DNA of 64,000 nt from the NCBI GenBank assembly GCA_016718265.1, contig JADKDZ010000005.1:248001-312000 (forward strand). Reading direction: 5' to 3'. The translations under genes were made by a program, and so were the position numbers. This DNA is from Uliginosibacterium sp. (lineage in GTDB: Bacteria > Pseudomonadota > Gammaproteobacteria > Burkholderiales > Rhodocyclaceae). Each line of letters begins with the position of its first letter. The stretch's first letter is position 1. The notes under the pieces were generated by a model. The model was not told the DNA's origin. It did no database searches and was given only the letters and a program-made list of their open reading frames with translations. Below, in pieces: positions 42,919 through 52,252 of the stretch.

Positions 42919-44176
42919 AGTTCAGAAGCTCCTCGTCATCATGCTGCTTACCGCGCTGTGTGCGGGTGCGGCCTATCTCATTCGCCAGCTGGAGTGGGAG
43001 AAAGTCACCCGGCGCACCGGAATGTCGGGCGAAGCGCTGGTCAATCCTTATCATGCCGGCACAGAGTTGATGCGCGGCCTCGGCTATCCCGCTGCACGGA
43101 TCAAGGATATCGCGCAGCTGAACGAGCTGCCTGCAGACGCCAGCCTGCTACTCGCCAACCCTGAGCGATTCGGCGATGCAGCACTCCGCGAACGCTTGCT
43201 GGGCTGGGTGCGCCGTGGCGGGCATCTCGTCTTGCCGCTGCATACTCAGATGCGCGACAGCGCCTGGCTGGATGCGCTTGGCGTGGAGATACATGGGCAG
43301 CTGGATACCGACAAACCGACCCTGGCCATCGAGATCGAAGGAAAAGTGCTGCATGCCGATCTCGGCGGCGCAGCCGTCTTCCGTTTCACACAGCAAGAAA
43401 GCTGGCTGGCAACACTGGATGGGTGGCTGGTCGCAGACGACAGCACGCCGAACAGAGGAGAAGACGTCACTGGCGAAGATGATCCCGCCGACGAAACCTT
43501 TCACTTTGTTACCGAGCAGCCCGAAGACAGCGAGTTCGACACGCCCACCGATACGGTCGCGGTTTACGGACGTCTCCCCCATGGCAATGGCTTTATCACC
43601 GTCGGCAGTATCGATCTCTTCACGAACGGCCAGATCAAGCTTGCGGACCATGCCACCCTTTTTGCGCGCCTCATGAGCCTGCCCGATGGCGTACATCCGG
43701 TATATGTGATCCTGGCGCCGGAGTATCCCAGCCTGCTCGCATGGCTGATGGATCACGCCTCGCATGCCCTCTTGGCGCTGCTGATCCTGCTGCTGGCCTG
43801 TGCATGGCACTTTGCGCCCCGCTTCGGTCCGCTACGGGCCGATCCTGCCCGTGCACGTCCCGGCTTGCGGGAACATTTGTCGGCCTGCGGAGCATTCATG
43901 CTCCGCTCCCGCAGCCACGAAGCCTTGATTGCACCATTACGCGAAGAGGTTGAGTACATGCTGACGCATCTTCACAACCGCTATCCGGATGTCGACTCCA
44001 TCCCGGCACTCGCAGAAAAAATCAGCAATATTCCGCAGAGCGAAGTTCACGATGCCCTGCAACCAGCCCCCAGGAATCACTCGGACTTCTTACGCCGATG
44101 CCATACTTTGGCCGTGCTGCGTCTACACTGTATCCGTTTGAGCCGCGCAACTTCCGTTTCAGGACTTCCATTATGA
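42911..44176 (+). CDS. DUF4350 domain membrane protein
   Basis: The start MTRVQKLLVIMLLTALC (ATG 42911, preceded by GGGGGG) gives 421 residues. It has an N-terminal membrane anchor, a periplasmic domain of about 260 residues (LLANPERFGDAALRERLLGW and an acidic stretch around residues 180-220), a second helix (ALLALLILLLACAWHFAP) and a cytoplasmic tail. The stop overlaps moxR (ATGA). It belongs to the MoxR-DUF58 system; DUF4350 is related to the GATase/Abi-like families. Exact role unknown. Confidence 0.85.
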   Translation: MTRVQKLLVIMLLTALCAGAAYLIRQLEWEKVTRRTGMSGEALVNPYHAGTELMRGLGYPAARIKDIAQLNELPADASLLLANPERFGDAALRERLLGWVRRGGHLVLPLHTQMRDSAWLDALGVEIHGQLDTDKPTLAIEIEGKVLHADLGGAAVFRFTQQESWLATLDGWLVADDSTPNRGEDVTGEDDPADETFHFVTEQPEDSEFDTPTDTVAVYGRLPHGNGFITVGSIDLFTNGQIKLADHATLFARLMSLPDGVHPVYVILAPEYPSLLAWLMDHASHALLALLILLLACAWHFAPRFGPLRADPARARPGLREHLSACGAFMLRSRSHEALIAPLREEVEYMLTHLHNRYPDVDSIPALAEKISNIPQSEVHDALQPAPRNHSDFLRRCHTLAVLRLHCIRLSRATSVSGLPL

Positions 44177-45144
44177 CATTGCCCACCACTGCTCTCGAAG
44201 CCACTGAGCTTGCCCGCGCCTTGCGCGCTGAAATCGCTCGCGTTTTTATTGGCCAGGAAGGGGTCGTTGAGCACGCGCTCTGCGCCTTGCTCTCCGGGGG
44301 GCATATTTTGCTGGAGGGTGTCCCGGGCTTGGGCAAGACGCTGCTCGTCAAGGCTTTGGCCAAAACTTTCGGGGGGGTGTTTTCACGTATTCAATTTACG
44401 CCTGATCTGATGCCGGCCGATGTCACAGGCCACACCCTGTATGACGCACGCACCAGTCAGTTCGTCATTCGTCGTGGGCCGGTATTTGCGAATCTGGTGC
44501 TGGCAGACGAGATCAACCGAGCGCCTGCCAAAACCCAGGCCGCGTTGCTGGAAGTAATGCAGGAAGCCCAGGTCACGATTGAAGGCAAGACGATTCCCTT
44601 ACCCCCCCCTTTTCTGGTTCTGGCCACGCAAAACCCGATTGAGCAAGAAGGCACGTACGCTTTGCCGGAGGCCCAGCTTGACCGCTTCCTGCTCAAAGTA
44701 CTCATCAACTATCCAACGCATGAAGAAGAGCGCGCCCTTGTAGCGGCCTCCTGCAACGGTCGCACCGGCGACAAACTGGAGGTCGAACTCGTTCGCCAGG
44801 TCGCGACGCCGGAGCAATTGCTCGCCATGCAGCAAATTGCTGCGCAGCTGCGCGTCGATGACTCGGTACTGGACTACGCTGTCCGGATCGTACGCTCGAC
44901 GCGGGAGTGGCCTGGCATTGGGATTGGTGCCGGGCCGCGCGGGGCCATCGCCTTGGTCCGCGCAGCACGGGCGATTGCTCTCCTGGCAGGCCGCGATTTC
45001 GTGACGCCGGATGACGTCAAGTACATCGCCCTTCCCGCACTTCGCCACAGGATCAGTCTGGTCCCTGAAGCAGAGATTGAGGGGCTGTCCATCGATGGCG
45101 TGCTGAGCAGCCTGCTGGCTCGCACGGATGCGCCCAGGCGCTGA
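44173..45144 (+). CDS. MoxR-family AAA+ ATPase
   Basis: Start MTLPTTALEATEL; 323 residues. Walker A GVPGLGKT, Walker B NLVLADEINRAPAKTQ, sensor ATQNPIEQEGTYALPEAQLD and the pre-sensor GHILLEGVPG match the MoxR (MRP) subfamily. These ATPases act as chaperones or activators of partner proteins containing von Willebrand A-like folds, here DUF58. It is the enzymatic core of the cluster. Confidence 0.95.
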   Translation: MTLPTTALEATELARALRAEIARVFIGQEGVVEHALCALLSGGHILLEGVPGLGKTLLVKALAKTFGGVFSRIQFTPDLMPADVTGHTLYDARTSQFVIRRGPVFANLVLADEINRAPAKTQAALLEVMQEAQVTIEGKTIPLPPPFLVLATQNPIEQEGTYALPEAQLDRFLLKVLINYPTHEEERALVAASCNGRTGDKLEVELVRQVATPEQLLAMQQIAAQLRVDDSVLDYAVRIVRSTREWPGIGIGAGPRGAIALVRAARAIALLAGRDFVTPDDVKYIALPALRHRISLVPEAEIEGLSIDGVLSSLLARTDAPRR

Positions 45145-45240
45145 ACCCGTCAAACACGCGCACGAGAGAAACATGCGGCACTCACATGCACGATCGCCAA
45201 CATTGCGCGCCGCTTCGCGACGCTTGATCGTACGTGCGCC

Positions 45241-46557
45241 ATGCAGGTCATGATCATTCCGTCCAGACAACTTCTTATCGCGCTGACGGTTTGGCTGACG
45301 CTCGGCATCGCTACGGCATATATGCCCGCACTGGCGTTCTGGAGCAATCTTGCTGGGATTGCGCTGCTCGCCTGGGCCGGCACGGACGCGCTGCTAGCGC
45401 GCCGCCAGCCCCGCCCGGCCGTACAGCGCGTACTGAACCACACCCTGCCAGTAGGGGAGTGGTCGCCGGTCGAAGTCCGGCTGCACTGGGGGAGCGCCGT
45501 TCCGCGACATTTCCGGGTATACGACCATCATCCAGACGGATTCATGCAAGAGGGGCTGCCGGCAACCGTCCAGTCGACGGGCAACGACACTTACGGTCTC
45601 CGCTACCGTATACGCCCGCTTTTGCGTGGCGATCACGCATTTGGCAAGATCGCACTCCGCGTCACCTCACCATGGCGAGCGTGGCAGACGTCGATGCAGC
45701 TCGGCGAGAAAGAGCGCGTACGCGTCTACCCGAATTTTGCCCCGCTCGCCGGCCACGCGCTCAAAGCCGTCGATTATCGGAATGCGCGCTTCGGGATGCA
45801 GCAGCGCAGGCGCCGCGGTCAAGGGATGGACTTCGCTCAGCTGCGCGAGTACCGCGCGGGGGACTCCATGCGGCAGATCGACTGGAAGGCCACCACGCGC
45901 ATGGGAAAGATGATCTCGCGTGAGTATCAGGACGAACGCGACCAGCGCATTCTGCTCGTGCTTGATTGCGGGCGGCGAATGGGCGCGAAGGACGGCGATC
46001 TGTCGCACTTTGACCACGCGCTGGACACACTGCTCATGCTGGCCTATGTGGCGTTGAACCATGGCGACCGCGTGGGGCTGATGACGCTGGGCGGCCCGGA
46101 TCGTTATCTCCCGGTGCAGCACGCCCCGAGCACGGTCGCACATATCCTGCGCGAAACCTACGATTTGCAGCCCAGCATGCAGGTCAGCGACTTCGAGCAC
46201 ACTGCGGAGCGTCTGCTCGTGCGCGAACGAAAACGCGCCTTGGTCGTCATCCTGACTAATCTGCGTGACGAGGATGATCAAAGTTTGGTTGCGGCCGCAC
46301 GACTGCTCGGCAAACGCCACCTCGTACTGGTCGCCAGCCTTCGCGAAACAGCCTTGGACCACGTTCAGTCCGAGCCGGTATCCACTGCGCACGACGCGGC
46401 ACGCCTGGCTTCTGCAGTCGGCTATGCCCGCCGTCGCGAAACCTGCTTGCGCCGCCTCCGTGCCGAAGGCGTTCTATGCCTGGACACAACGCCCGAAAAC
46501 CTGGCCATCGAGACCGTCAATCGCTACCTCGCTGTCAAGGCCGCCAGCCAGCTGTAA
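45241..46557 (+). CDS. DUF58 (vWA-like) protein, MoxR partner
   Basis: A 438-residue protein (or 435 from the second Met at 45250). It has two N-terminal membrane helices (QLLIALTVWLTLGIATAYM and the following), then the DUF58 motif REYRAGDSMRQIDWKATTRM and a vWA-like domain (ILLVLDCGRRMGAKDGDLSHF). It follows moxR after 96 bases and completes the cluster. MIDAS-like residues are present, in line with a metal-binding target of MoxR; the target process is unknown. Confidence 0.9.
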   Translation: MQVMIIPSRQLLIALTVWLTLGIATAYMPALAFWSNLAGIALLAWAGTDALLARRQPRPAVQRVLNHTLPVGEWSPVEVRLHWGSAVPRHFRVYDHHPDGFMQEGLPATVQSTGNDTYGLRYRIRPLLRGDHAFGKIALRVTSPWRAWQTSMQLGEKERVRVYPNFAPLAGHALKAVDYRNARFGMQQRRRRGQGMDFAQLREYRAGDSMRQIDWKATTRMGKMISREYQDERDQRILLVLDCGRRMGAKDGDLSHFDHALDTLLMLAYVALNHGDRVGLMTLGGPDRYLPVQHAPSTVAHILRETYDLQPSMQVSDFEHTAERLLVRERKRALVVILTNLRDEDDQSLVAAARLLGKRHLVLVASLRETALDHVQSEPVSTAHDAARLASAVGYARRRETCLRRLRAEGVLCLDTTPENLAIETVNRYLAVKAASQL

Positions 46558-46730
46558 GTGCCCGAAAAGGTCTGCAAACAGTGACCAGCGGTACCCCTCC
46601 ACCCGGCACGCGGAGGTATCCTCCCGAGCAATCGGTACTATCATTAAGACAGTCTCAGCGGCACGCTTTCAGAGACAGGTTTGGGCTTGCCTGAGCATAG
46701 AACACCCAACATTGAACACGGAGGATCGAG

Positions 46731-47324
46731 ATGCGTTTGAATCGATGCCCTGCCCGATTGGTGGCTTGGCTGCCGATCCTGTTCGTGTGTTCTGTCGCGA
46801 CTGCACAGCCTGTCGGGCTGCGACTGGGACCCCAATTCGGTTTGCGCGAGAGCCCAGTGGGGCTGAAGCTGCGCCTCGTGAATACCAACAGCGCACTGTT
46901 TTCGCTGCCTGTCGCCGACTATTTCCTGGCACCGCCCGCTACTCAGCGCAACCCGAACGCAGCAGCCCGGTCATACACATCACTGATGGCTGACTGGTCA
47001 CTCAACTCTGATGGCCTTCGCGCCACGGCCGGGCTGGTACTCCGCTATGGAAACATAACGCGTTTCGCGGGTGACGAGAGCCGCCGTGACGCTGCAGTCC
47101 AGGCGAGTCCAGAAACTTACATCGGGCTAGGCTGGAGCAGTGAGGCACTTGGAAACCGAAGCTGGCAGTTTTCTGCAGATGTGGGGTCTTTCGTATCGAC
47201 AAACGCCCGCTGCAGTCGCTCGCGTTGTGCTATCTCACCCGCTTCTGGTTTCAGACCTGAAACGGGTGGCAGCGGAATCCGCTGGACACCTTATGTGGCG
47301 ATTGGCGCTCAGCTCTCTTACTAG
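46731..47324 (+). CDS. Unrecognised exported protein, probable outer-membrane beta-barrel
   Basis: 197 residues with a signal peptide (MRLNRCPARLVAWLPILFVC, ending near ATAQP). The mature part is rich in alternating strands (LRLGPQFGLRESPVGLKLRL, TYIGLGWSSEALGNRSWQFS) and ends VAIGAQLSY, an aromatic C-terminus as in outer-membrane barrels. Two Cys lie close together near residue 165. GGAGG precedes the ATG. I do not recognise the family. It may be conserved only in close relatives. Confidence 0.65.
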   Translation: MRLNRCPARLVAWLPILFVCSVATAQPVGLRLGPQFGLRESPVGLKLRLVNTNSALFSLPVADYFLAPPATQRNPNAAARSYTSLMADWSLNSDGLRATAGLVLRYGNITRFAGDESRRDAAVQASPETYIGLGWSSEALGNRSWQFSADVGSFVSTNARCSRSRCAISPASGFRPETGGSGIRWTPYVAIGAQLSY

Positions 47325-47336
47325 GCACCTTGTGGA

Positions 47337-47813
47337 ATGCTGAGTCGCCTCTTCGACCAGGGGTTGGCGACCGCGCTCTGCGAGTTGTCACGTGTGGCGC
47401 CGCGAGGTCGGGCACATCATTGCATGCACGGCGCAGATGACGAGGCCGTGCATCGTTTGTTTGTGGCGATGCAGCCGGGCTCCTACATTCAGCCTCACCG
47501 CCATCTAGACCCGCTGAAGACGGAAAGCCTGGTGGTACTGCAAGGAGCGCTCGGCTTTATCGAGTTTGACGGAAGTGGCACCGTCATCGCGCGCTCAGTC
47601 TTGGGCAAAGGCGGCCCGGGAATGGGGATAGACATCCCGCCAGGATGTTGGCATGGCATTGTTGCCCTTGACACCGATACACTTTTCTTTGAAACCAAAG
47701 CCGGCCCCTACCGCGCATTGATGAGTCAGGAACGTGCGGCCTGGGCTCCGCGGGAGGAGAGTCCGGCGGCGGGCAAGGAATTGCTGCGGCTGCAGAGCCT
47801 GTTCAACGCCTGA
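47337..47813 (+). CDS. wbuC: WbuC-family cupin metalloprotein
   Basis: The 158-residue cupin has the WbuC pattern with GSYIQPHRHLDPLKTESLVV (metal His) and IDIPPGCWHGIVALDTDTLF. In enteric O-antigen clusters WbuC is linked to sugar modification, but in betaproteobacteria it is often isolated, as here. Its end overlaps the convergent GGDEF-EAL gene by 11 bases. The actual substrate is unknown. Confidence 0.85.
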   Translation: MLSRLFDQGLATALCELSRVAPRGRAHHCMHGADDEAVHRLFVAMQPGSYIQPHRHLDPLKTESLVVLQGALGFIEFDGSGTVIARSVLGKGGPGMGIDIPPGCWHGIVALDTDTLFFETKAGPYRALMSQERAAWAPREESPAAGKELLRLQSLFNA

Positions 47814-50800
47814 ACGGCACGACTTTGCTGTCCACCACTCTGGCGCTTGCCGAGGGGGGCTTTTCTTGCGGCGTGATCGCGCCACGCTGAAGGATTTCGA
47901 TGAAGTCCTCATGGGTGACGGCCGGGCAGAAATAATAGCCCTGCGCCTCCCGGCAACCCTCCTTGATCAGGAATTCGATCTGCGCGCGGGACTCTGCGCC
48001 TTCCGCTATCACATCGAGCTTTAGGCTGCGGCCCAGTTGAATGATGGCTCTCACGATTGCCGCATCGTCGGGATCATCGACCATATCGCGGATGAAGCCT
48101 TGGTCGATTTTGAGGCGGTCAACCGCAAAGCGCTTGAGGTAGGAAAGTGACGAGTAGCCGGTACCGAAGTCATCAATCGAGAGCCGCACCCCCAGTGCCT
48201 TGAGGCGCTGCACCGTCGCCAATACGTCTTCGGCATGTTGCATCAATAGCGACTCGGTCAGCTCCAGCTCCAGATACTCCGGCGGCAACTGCGTCTCCGC
48301 CAGCACGTCCCGAACGGTGGCCACAATATCGTCACGGCGGAACTGTAGCGCCGAGATATTCACCGCCACCGATATATCTTCAAAGCCACGCAGCGCCCAC
48401 TGTCGAGCACGCAGACACGCTTCACGCAATACCCAGCGGCCAATTGGCACAATCAGACCGGACTCCTCGGCAATGGAAATGAATCGCCCCGGGGGCACAA
48501 AGCCGAGCACAGGCGATTGCCAGCGAATCAAGGTCTCAGCGCCCATGATCAGACCGGTTTCGATCTGAACCTGAGGCTGGAAATGAAGCAAAAGCTCACC
48601 GCGAACCAAGGCCTGACGCAGATGGTTCTCGAGCTGCAGGCGCTCCAAAGCATTCGCATTCATGGTCTCGGTAAAAAACCGATAGGTATTCCGCCCGTTC
48701 TCCTTGGCGTGATACATAGCGGTGTCGGCATTCTTCATCAACAGCTCCGGCGTCATACCGTCACCCGGATACACCGCGATACCAATTGAGAACGAGGTGC
48801 CCAGTACATGCCCGTCGATCTCAAAGGGTTCAGAGAGCCTGCGCAGGATCTTCTCCGCGATCCGCGCCGGGATTTCAGGGTCACTGATGTCCGCAAGCAC
48901 GATAATGAATTCGTCACCCCCCTGCCGGCAGATCGTGTCGGTGTCCCGCACGCAGTGATGGAGGCGCTCCGCGACGGCCTGAAGCAAACGATCTCCCGCT
49001 ATGTGGCCGAGCGAGTCGTTGATCGTCTTAAAGCGGTCAAGATCCAGATAGAGCAGTGCCAGCATCGTCGCGCTGCGCTCAGCGCGCACGAGCGCCTGAT
49101 CGAGACGGTCCTGGAAGAGCGCCCGGTTCGGCAAGCCCGTAAGCGGGTCATGATGCGCAAGGAAGGCAATCCGGGCCTCGGCGTTCTTGCGCTCTGTAAT
49201 GTCCGAGAACACCGCGACAAAGTGCGAAATCGTGTTTCCCCGATTGCGCACTGCGCCGATCGACAGCCATTCCTGAAACTCGGAGCCATCACGCCGACGC
49301 TGCCAAACCTCACCTTGCCATGCACTTTTCGCGGCAGCTTCCGACCAGATCGTGTCGTACTGAACCAGCCCCTGACGGCTCGATGACAGTATGGCCGGGG
49401 TCTGCCCCACAACAAAGCTCGACGAATACCCCGTCAAATCCGAGAACGCCTTGTTCACCGACAGAATCCGGCGCTGCGCGTCGGTGATCATGATCGCTTC
49501 GACACTGTTGTCAAAAACCGTCGCCGCCAGTCTGAGGTCTTCTTCCGCGCGCCGCTGTGCGGTGACGTCGTTCAGGGTCAGAACCACCGGGTAGGCGCCA
49601 ACGCCAGCGTCGTAAGCCAGAGGCTCGGCTTTCGCCAACATCCAAATGCGCGTCCCATCCCGACGATCAATACCGACCACCGCCGCCGTCGGCCGCCCAA
49701 AATTCCGCGTCCGCGCCCCAGGCAGCTCATCGATCGGACACGGCGTGCCGTCTTCACGCACAAACGAAAAACCTTCTGGCTCAAGCAAGGGCGGAAAAGT
49801 CTCGTCCATCGACAGCCCGTAGAGACGCCTGGCCGCCGCATTGGCGATGATGACGCGTCCCTCTGCATCCCGCATGATGACGCCTTCGCGCATGGCTGCC
49901 AGAATGGTCCTCATCCGCCCTTCACTTGCACGTAACTCGCGCTCGGCGTGTTTTCGGGCCGTGATGTCTTCGATCATCTCCATGAACTGGCCGGAGCCGT
50001 GGTGCGTGCTCACAATGGACATCGTCAGATGCACCCAGACCGGCTCACCGTCTTTGCGCAACATGCGCCGCTCAATCGAGAAGGTATCCGCTTTGCCCAG
50101 CACCAAAGCGTCAAGCAAACGTTCGTTGGGGTCTACGTCGTCCGGGTGCGTAATCTCGCGAAAATCACGCAGCAGCAACTCCTCTTCACGGTAACCGCTG
50201 ATCTCGCAGTACCGCTTGTTCACGCGCAGGTAACGCCCGGTCAGGGAACACAGACAGACCCCGATCGCGGCTTGCTCAAACGCGCTGCGGAAGCGGGCTT
50301 CGCTATCTTCGAGCAATGCCTCGGAACGCTTGTGCGCGGTGATATCGACGAAGATGCCGCGCATCCCGATGATGCGTTCATCCTCGGCACGCATCGGCGT
50401 GCGCAGGTCTCGCACGAAAACATCGGCGCCATCATGTGCGACCAGACGATATTCGATCTCATGCCCTTCGCCGGCCGTCAACATCGCCCTGGCGAACGCC
50501 TCAACGGTGTCGCGTTCCTCCGCGTGCACGTGGTCGCGCCAGAAACCAGGCGCCTTCCATGCCTCCAGCGGGTATCCCAACAAAACCTCTGCCGACGCTG
50601 AAACGTAGCTGTAGGTATCGGACGCCGCGCTGTACTCCCACGCGACGACACGCGTCCCCTCAACGATCAGGCGAAATCGTTCTTCGGAGGCCTGGAGCGC
50701 CTTGGCATGACGCGCAAGCTGACGCAGGCGACTGCGATAGGCAAGCGCTGCCCACAGAAGCAGTACCACAGACCCGCCGACCAGCAAGGAGCCGCCCATC

Positions 50801-50919
50801 ACGTCCACCTCCGCCCCTGGCAGCATGCCGGCGAAGGCTTGCCCCGGCAAGCCAGCCCAACACGCGGCGAGAAGCGGCCGGAGACTTGCAATGGCACGGA
50901 GGGCACAGCGCGACTTCAT
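47803..50919 (-). CDS. Membrane-anchored four-PAS GGDEF-EAL cyclic-di-GMP enzyme
   Basis: 1038 residues. A signal-like hydrophobic N-terminus and one helix (SLLVGGSVVLLLWAALAYRS, near 45-65) are followed by four PAS/PAC units (about 75-200, 205-325, 330-460, 465-585), each ending in a DIT motif. The GGDEF domain has the catalytic motif intact (GGDEF 667-671) and the inhibitory RDTD site five residues before it. The EAL domain has ETLIRW in place of EALLRW (Glu about 793) and DDFGTGYSSLSYLKRF, ELTESLLMQ and KLDVIAEGAES, so catalysis looks possible. Both synthesis and breakdown of c-di-GMP are plausible. The PAS inputs and ligand are unknown. Confidence 0.94.
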   Translation of the reverse strand: MKSRCALRAIASLRPLLAACWAGLPGQAFAGMLPGAEVDVMGGSLLVGGSVVLLLWAALAYRSRLRQLARHAKALQASEERFRLIVEGTRVVAWEYSAASDTYSYVSASAEVLLGYPLEAWKAPGFWRDHVHAEERDTVEAFARAMLTAGEGHEIEYRLVAHDGADVFVRDLRTPMRAEDERIIGMRGIFVDITAHKRSEALLEDSEARFRSAFEQAAIGVCLCSLTGRYLRVNKRYCEISGYREEELLLRDFREITHPDDVDPNERLLDALVLGKADTFSIERRMLRKDGEPVWVHLTMSIVSTHHGSGQFMEMIEDITARKHAERELRASEGRMRTILAAMREGVIMRDAEGRVIIANAAARRLYGLSMDETFPPLLEPEGFSFVREDGTPCPIDELPGARTRNFGRPTAAVVGIDRRDGTRIWMLAKAEPLAYDAGVGAYPVVLTLNDVTAQRRAEEDLRLAATVFDNSVEAIMITDAQRRILSVNKAFSDLTGYSSSFVVGQTPAILSSSRQGLVQYDTIWSEAAAKSAWQGEVWQRRRDGSEFQEWLSIGAVRNRGNTISHFVAVFSDITERKNAEARIAFLAHHDPLTGLPNRALFQDRLDQALVRAERSATMLALLYLDLDRFKTINDSLGHIAGDRLLQAVAERLHHCVRDTDTICRQGGDEFIIVLADISDPEIPARIAEKILRRLSEPFEIDGHVLGTSFSIGIAVYPGDGMTPELLMKNADTAMYHAKENGRNTYRFFTETMNANALERLQLENHLRQALVRGELLLHFQPQVQIETGLIMGAETLIRWQSPVLGFVPPGRFISIAEESGLIVPIGRWVLREACLRARQWALRGFEDISVAVNISALQFRRDDIVATVRDVLAETQLPPEYLELELTESLLMQHAEDVLATVQRLKALGVRLSIDDFGTGYSSLSYLKRFAVDRLKIDQGFIRDMVDDPDDAAIVRAIIQLGRSLKLDVIAEGAESRAQIEFLIKEGCREAQGYYFCPAVTHEDFIEILQRGAITPQEKPPSASARVVDSKVVPFRR

Positions 50920-50954
50920 GACGGGGCCAGGAGATGCATATTGTCCAGAGTAGT

Positions 50955-51428
50955 CTACTTCACTACACGCAGGTGCGAACCTCCCGCAGGCGGGGAAGTT
51001 GGAGGCTCAGACCCGGCAGCTGAAGACACGCTCTCCCCGCCATCAGGGACCTGTGGCTCGGGAGCCAAAACCGACGCCACCGCCCCCCCTAACTCCATCG
51101 CGGTCCCGGTCGCCATGCCAGGCTCAAAAGCCAGCCCACGCCCATTTTCTTTCGCATATATCGCCAGAATGTTCTCCAGCGGAATATAGAGAAGCTGAGC
51201 GACGCCGCCAAAACGGGCTTGGCAGCTAAGCGCTTCGTTCGTGATCTCGAATTGATGCGTCGCGTACGGGGCAACGTTAAGCACAATCTGGCCCTCATGC
51301 ACATACTGCCTGGGCACGTGCGTCCGAGCATCGACTGCCACCGCAAGGTAAGGCGTCAGCCCGTTATCAACACACCAGCTATAAACGGCCCGGACGAAGT
51401 ACGGCTTGGTCGGCACTAAGTTCTGCAT
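50955..51428 (-). CDS. sspB: ClpXP adaptor SspB
   Basis: 157 residues. The SspB substrate-binding fold is evident from TKPYFVRAVYSWCVDNGLTP, HEGQIVLNVAPYATHQFEIT and RFGGVAQLLYIPLENILAIY. The C-terminal tail is disordered (Pro/Ser/Gly-rich) and ends HLRVVK, the ClpX-binding motif. SspB delivers ssrA-tagged proteins to ClpXP. It is downstream of sspA with 120 bases between, a standard betaproteobacterial order. Confidence 0.94.
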   Translation of the reverse strand: MQNLVPTKPYFVRAVYSWCVDNGLTPYLAVAVDARTHVPRQYVHEGQIVLNVAPYATHQFEITNEALSCQARFGGVAQLLYIPLENILAIYAKENGRGLAFEPGMATGTAMELGGAVASVLAPEPQVPDGGESVSSAAGSEPPTSPPAGGSHLRVVK

Positions 51429-51489
51429 GGATCATCCATTTTCGCTCGCGCATCGCCCTTCGACACACAAGACGGGTTCTATAAGGAAA

Positions 51490-51517
51490 TGGCCGACATG
51501 ATCACTCATGTCGGCCA
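51490..51517 (-). terminator. Hairpin between sspA and sspB (attenuator/terminator candidate)
   Basis: TGGCCGACATGA and TCATGTCGGCCA are perfect 12-bp arms around a four-base loop. On the minus strand the stem is followed by TTTCCTTAT, a weak T-rich tail. It probably reduces read-through from sspA into sspB. Confidence 0.65.
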
Positions 51518-51548
51518 ACTCTGGCTATCTGGCACGAAACGCTGGCAA

Positions 51549-52148
51549 TCAGCGCCGCATCGCACGCTCAGACGGCGTCAAGGCATCAATGAAACCTTGC
51601 CGCGAGAAAATCCGCTCCGCGTACTTCATCAGAGCTGCCGCCGATTTTGGCACCTCGATCACGTAGTGCTCCAAGCGCCAGAGCAACGGGGCAATCGCGA
51701 CGTCCAGCATCGAGAATTCGTCTCCCAGCATGAACTTCTGCTTGGTGAACATCGGAGCGAGCTGCACAAGCTGATCGCGAACCTGCGCACGCGCTTTGTC
51801 TACTGCTGCCTTCTGCCCTTTTTCTAGCGCATCGATGTGAGAAAACAACTCGTTCTCCAAGGTATGCAGCAGCTGACGGGCACGCGCGCGCATGATCGGA
51901 TCAGGCGGCATCAGCTGCGGATGCGGAAAACGCTCATCGATGTACTCGTTGATGATGTTCGACTCATAGAGCACGAGGTCTCGATCAACCAGAACAGGCA
52001 CGCGGTTGTAGGGATTAATGATCGCGATATCTTCGGGCTTGCTGAAGAGATCGACATCAATCACCTGAAAGTCCATGCCCTTTTCATACAACACGATCCG
52101 ACAACGGTGACTGAAGGGGTCCGTTGTACCGGAATAGAGATTCATCAT
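51549..52148 (-). CDS. sspA: Stringent starvation protein A (GST-fold RNA polymerase-associated)
   Basis: Start MMNLYSGTTDPFSHRCRIVL at 52148; an upstream in-frame extension does not fit the family. The 199-residue product has the thioredoxin-like N-terminal domain and the helical C-terminal domain, with NPYNRVPVLVDRDLVLYES, IINEYIDERFPHPQLMP and FSMLDVAIAPLLWRLEHY close to E. coli SspA. It binds RNA polymerase and helps stress and stationary-phase gene expression. It follows petABC by 104 bases, probably with its own promoter. Confidence 0.94.
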   Translation of the reverse strand: MMNLYSGTTDPFSHRCRIVLYEKGMDFQVIDVDLFSKPEDIAIINPYNRVPVLVDRDLVLYESNIINEYIDERFPHPQLMPPDPIMRARARQLLHTLENELFSHIDALEKGQKAAVDKARAQVRDQLVQLAPMFTKQKFMLGDEFSMLDVAIAPLLWRLEHYVIEVPKSAAALMKYAERIFSRQGFIDALTPSERAMRR

Positions 52149-52252
52149 TGCAGAACTACTCCAGGAATATTCAGTATCACGTACGACGCGACGCCCCTGT
52201 GGCGCCTCGCTCTCGTGACGAGCCAACACATTCATTTCGGTTGCACACCCGA

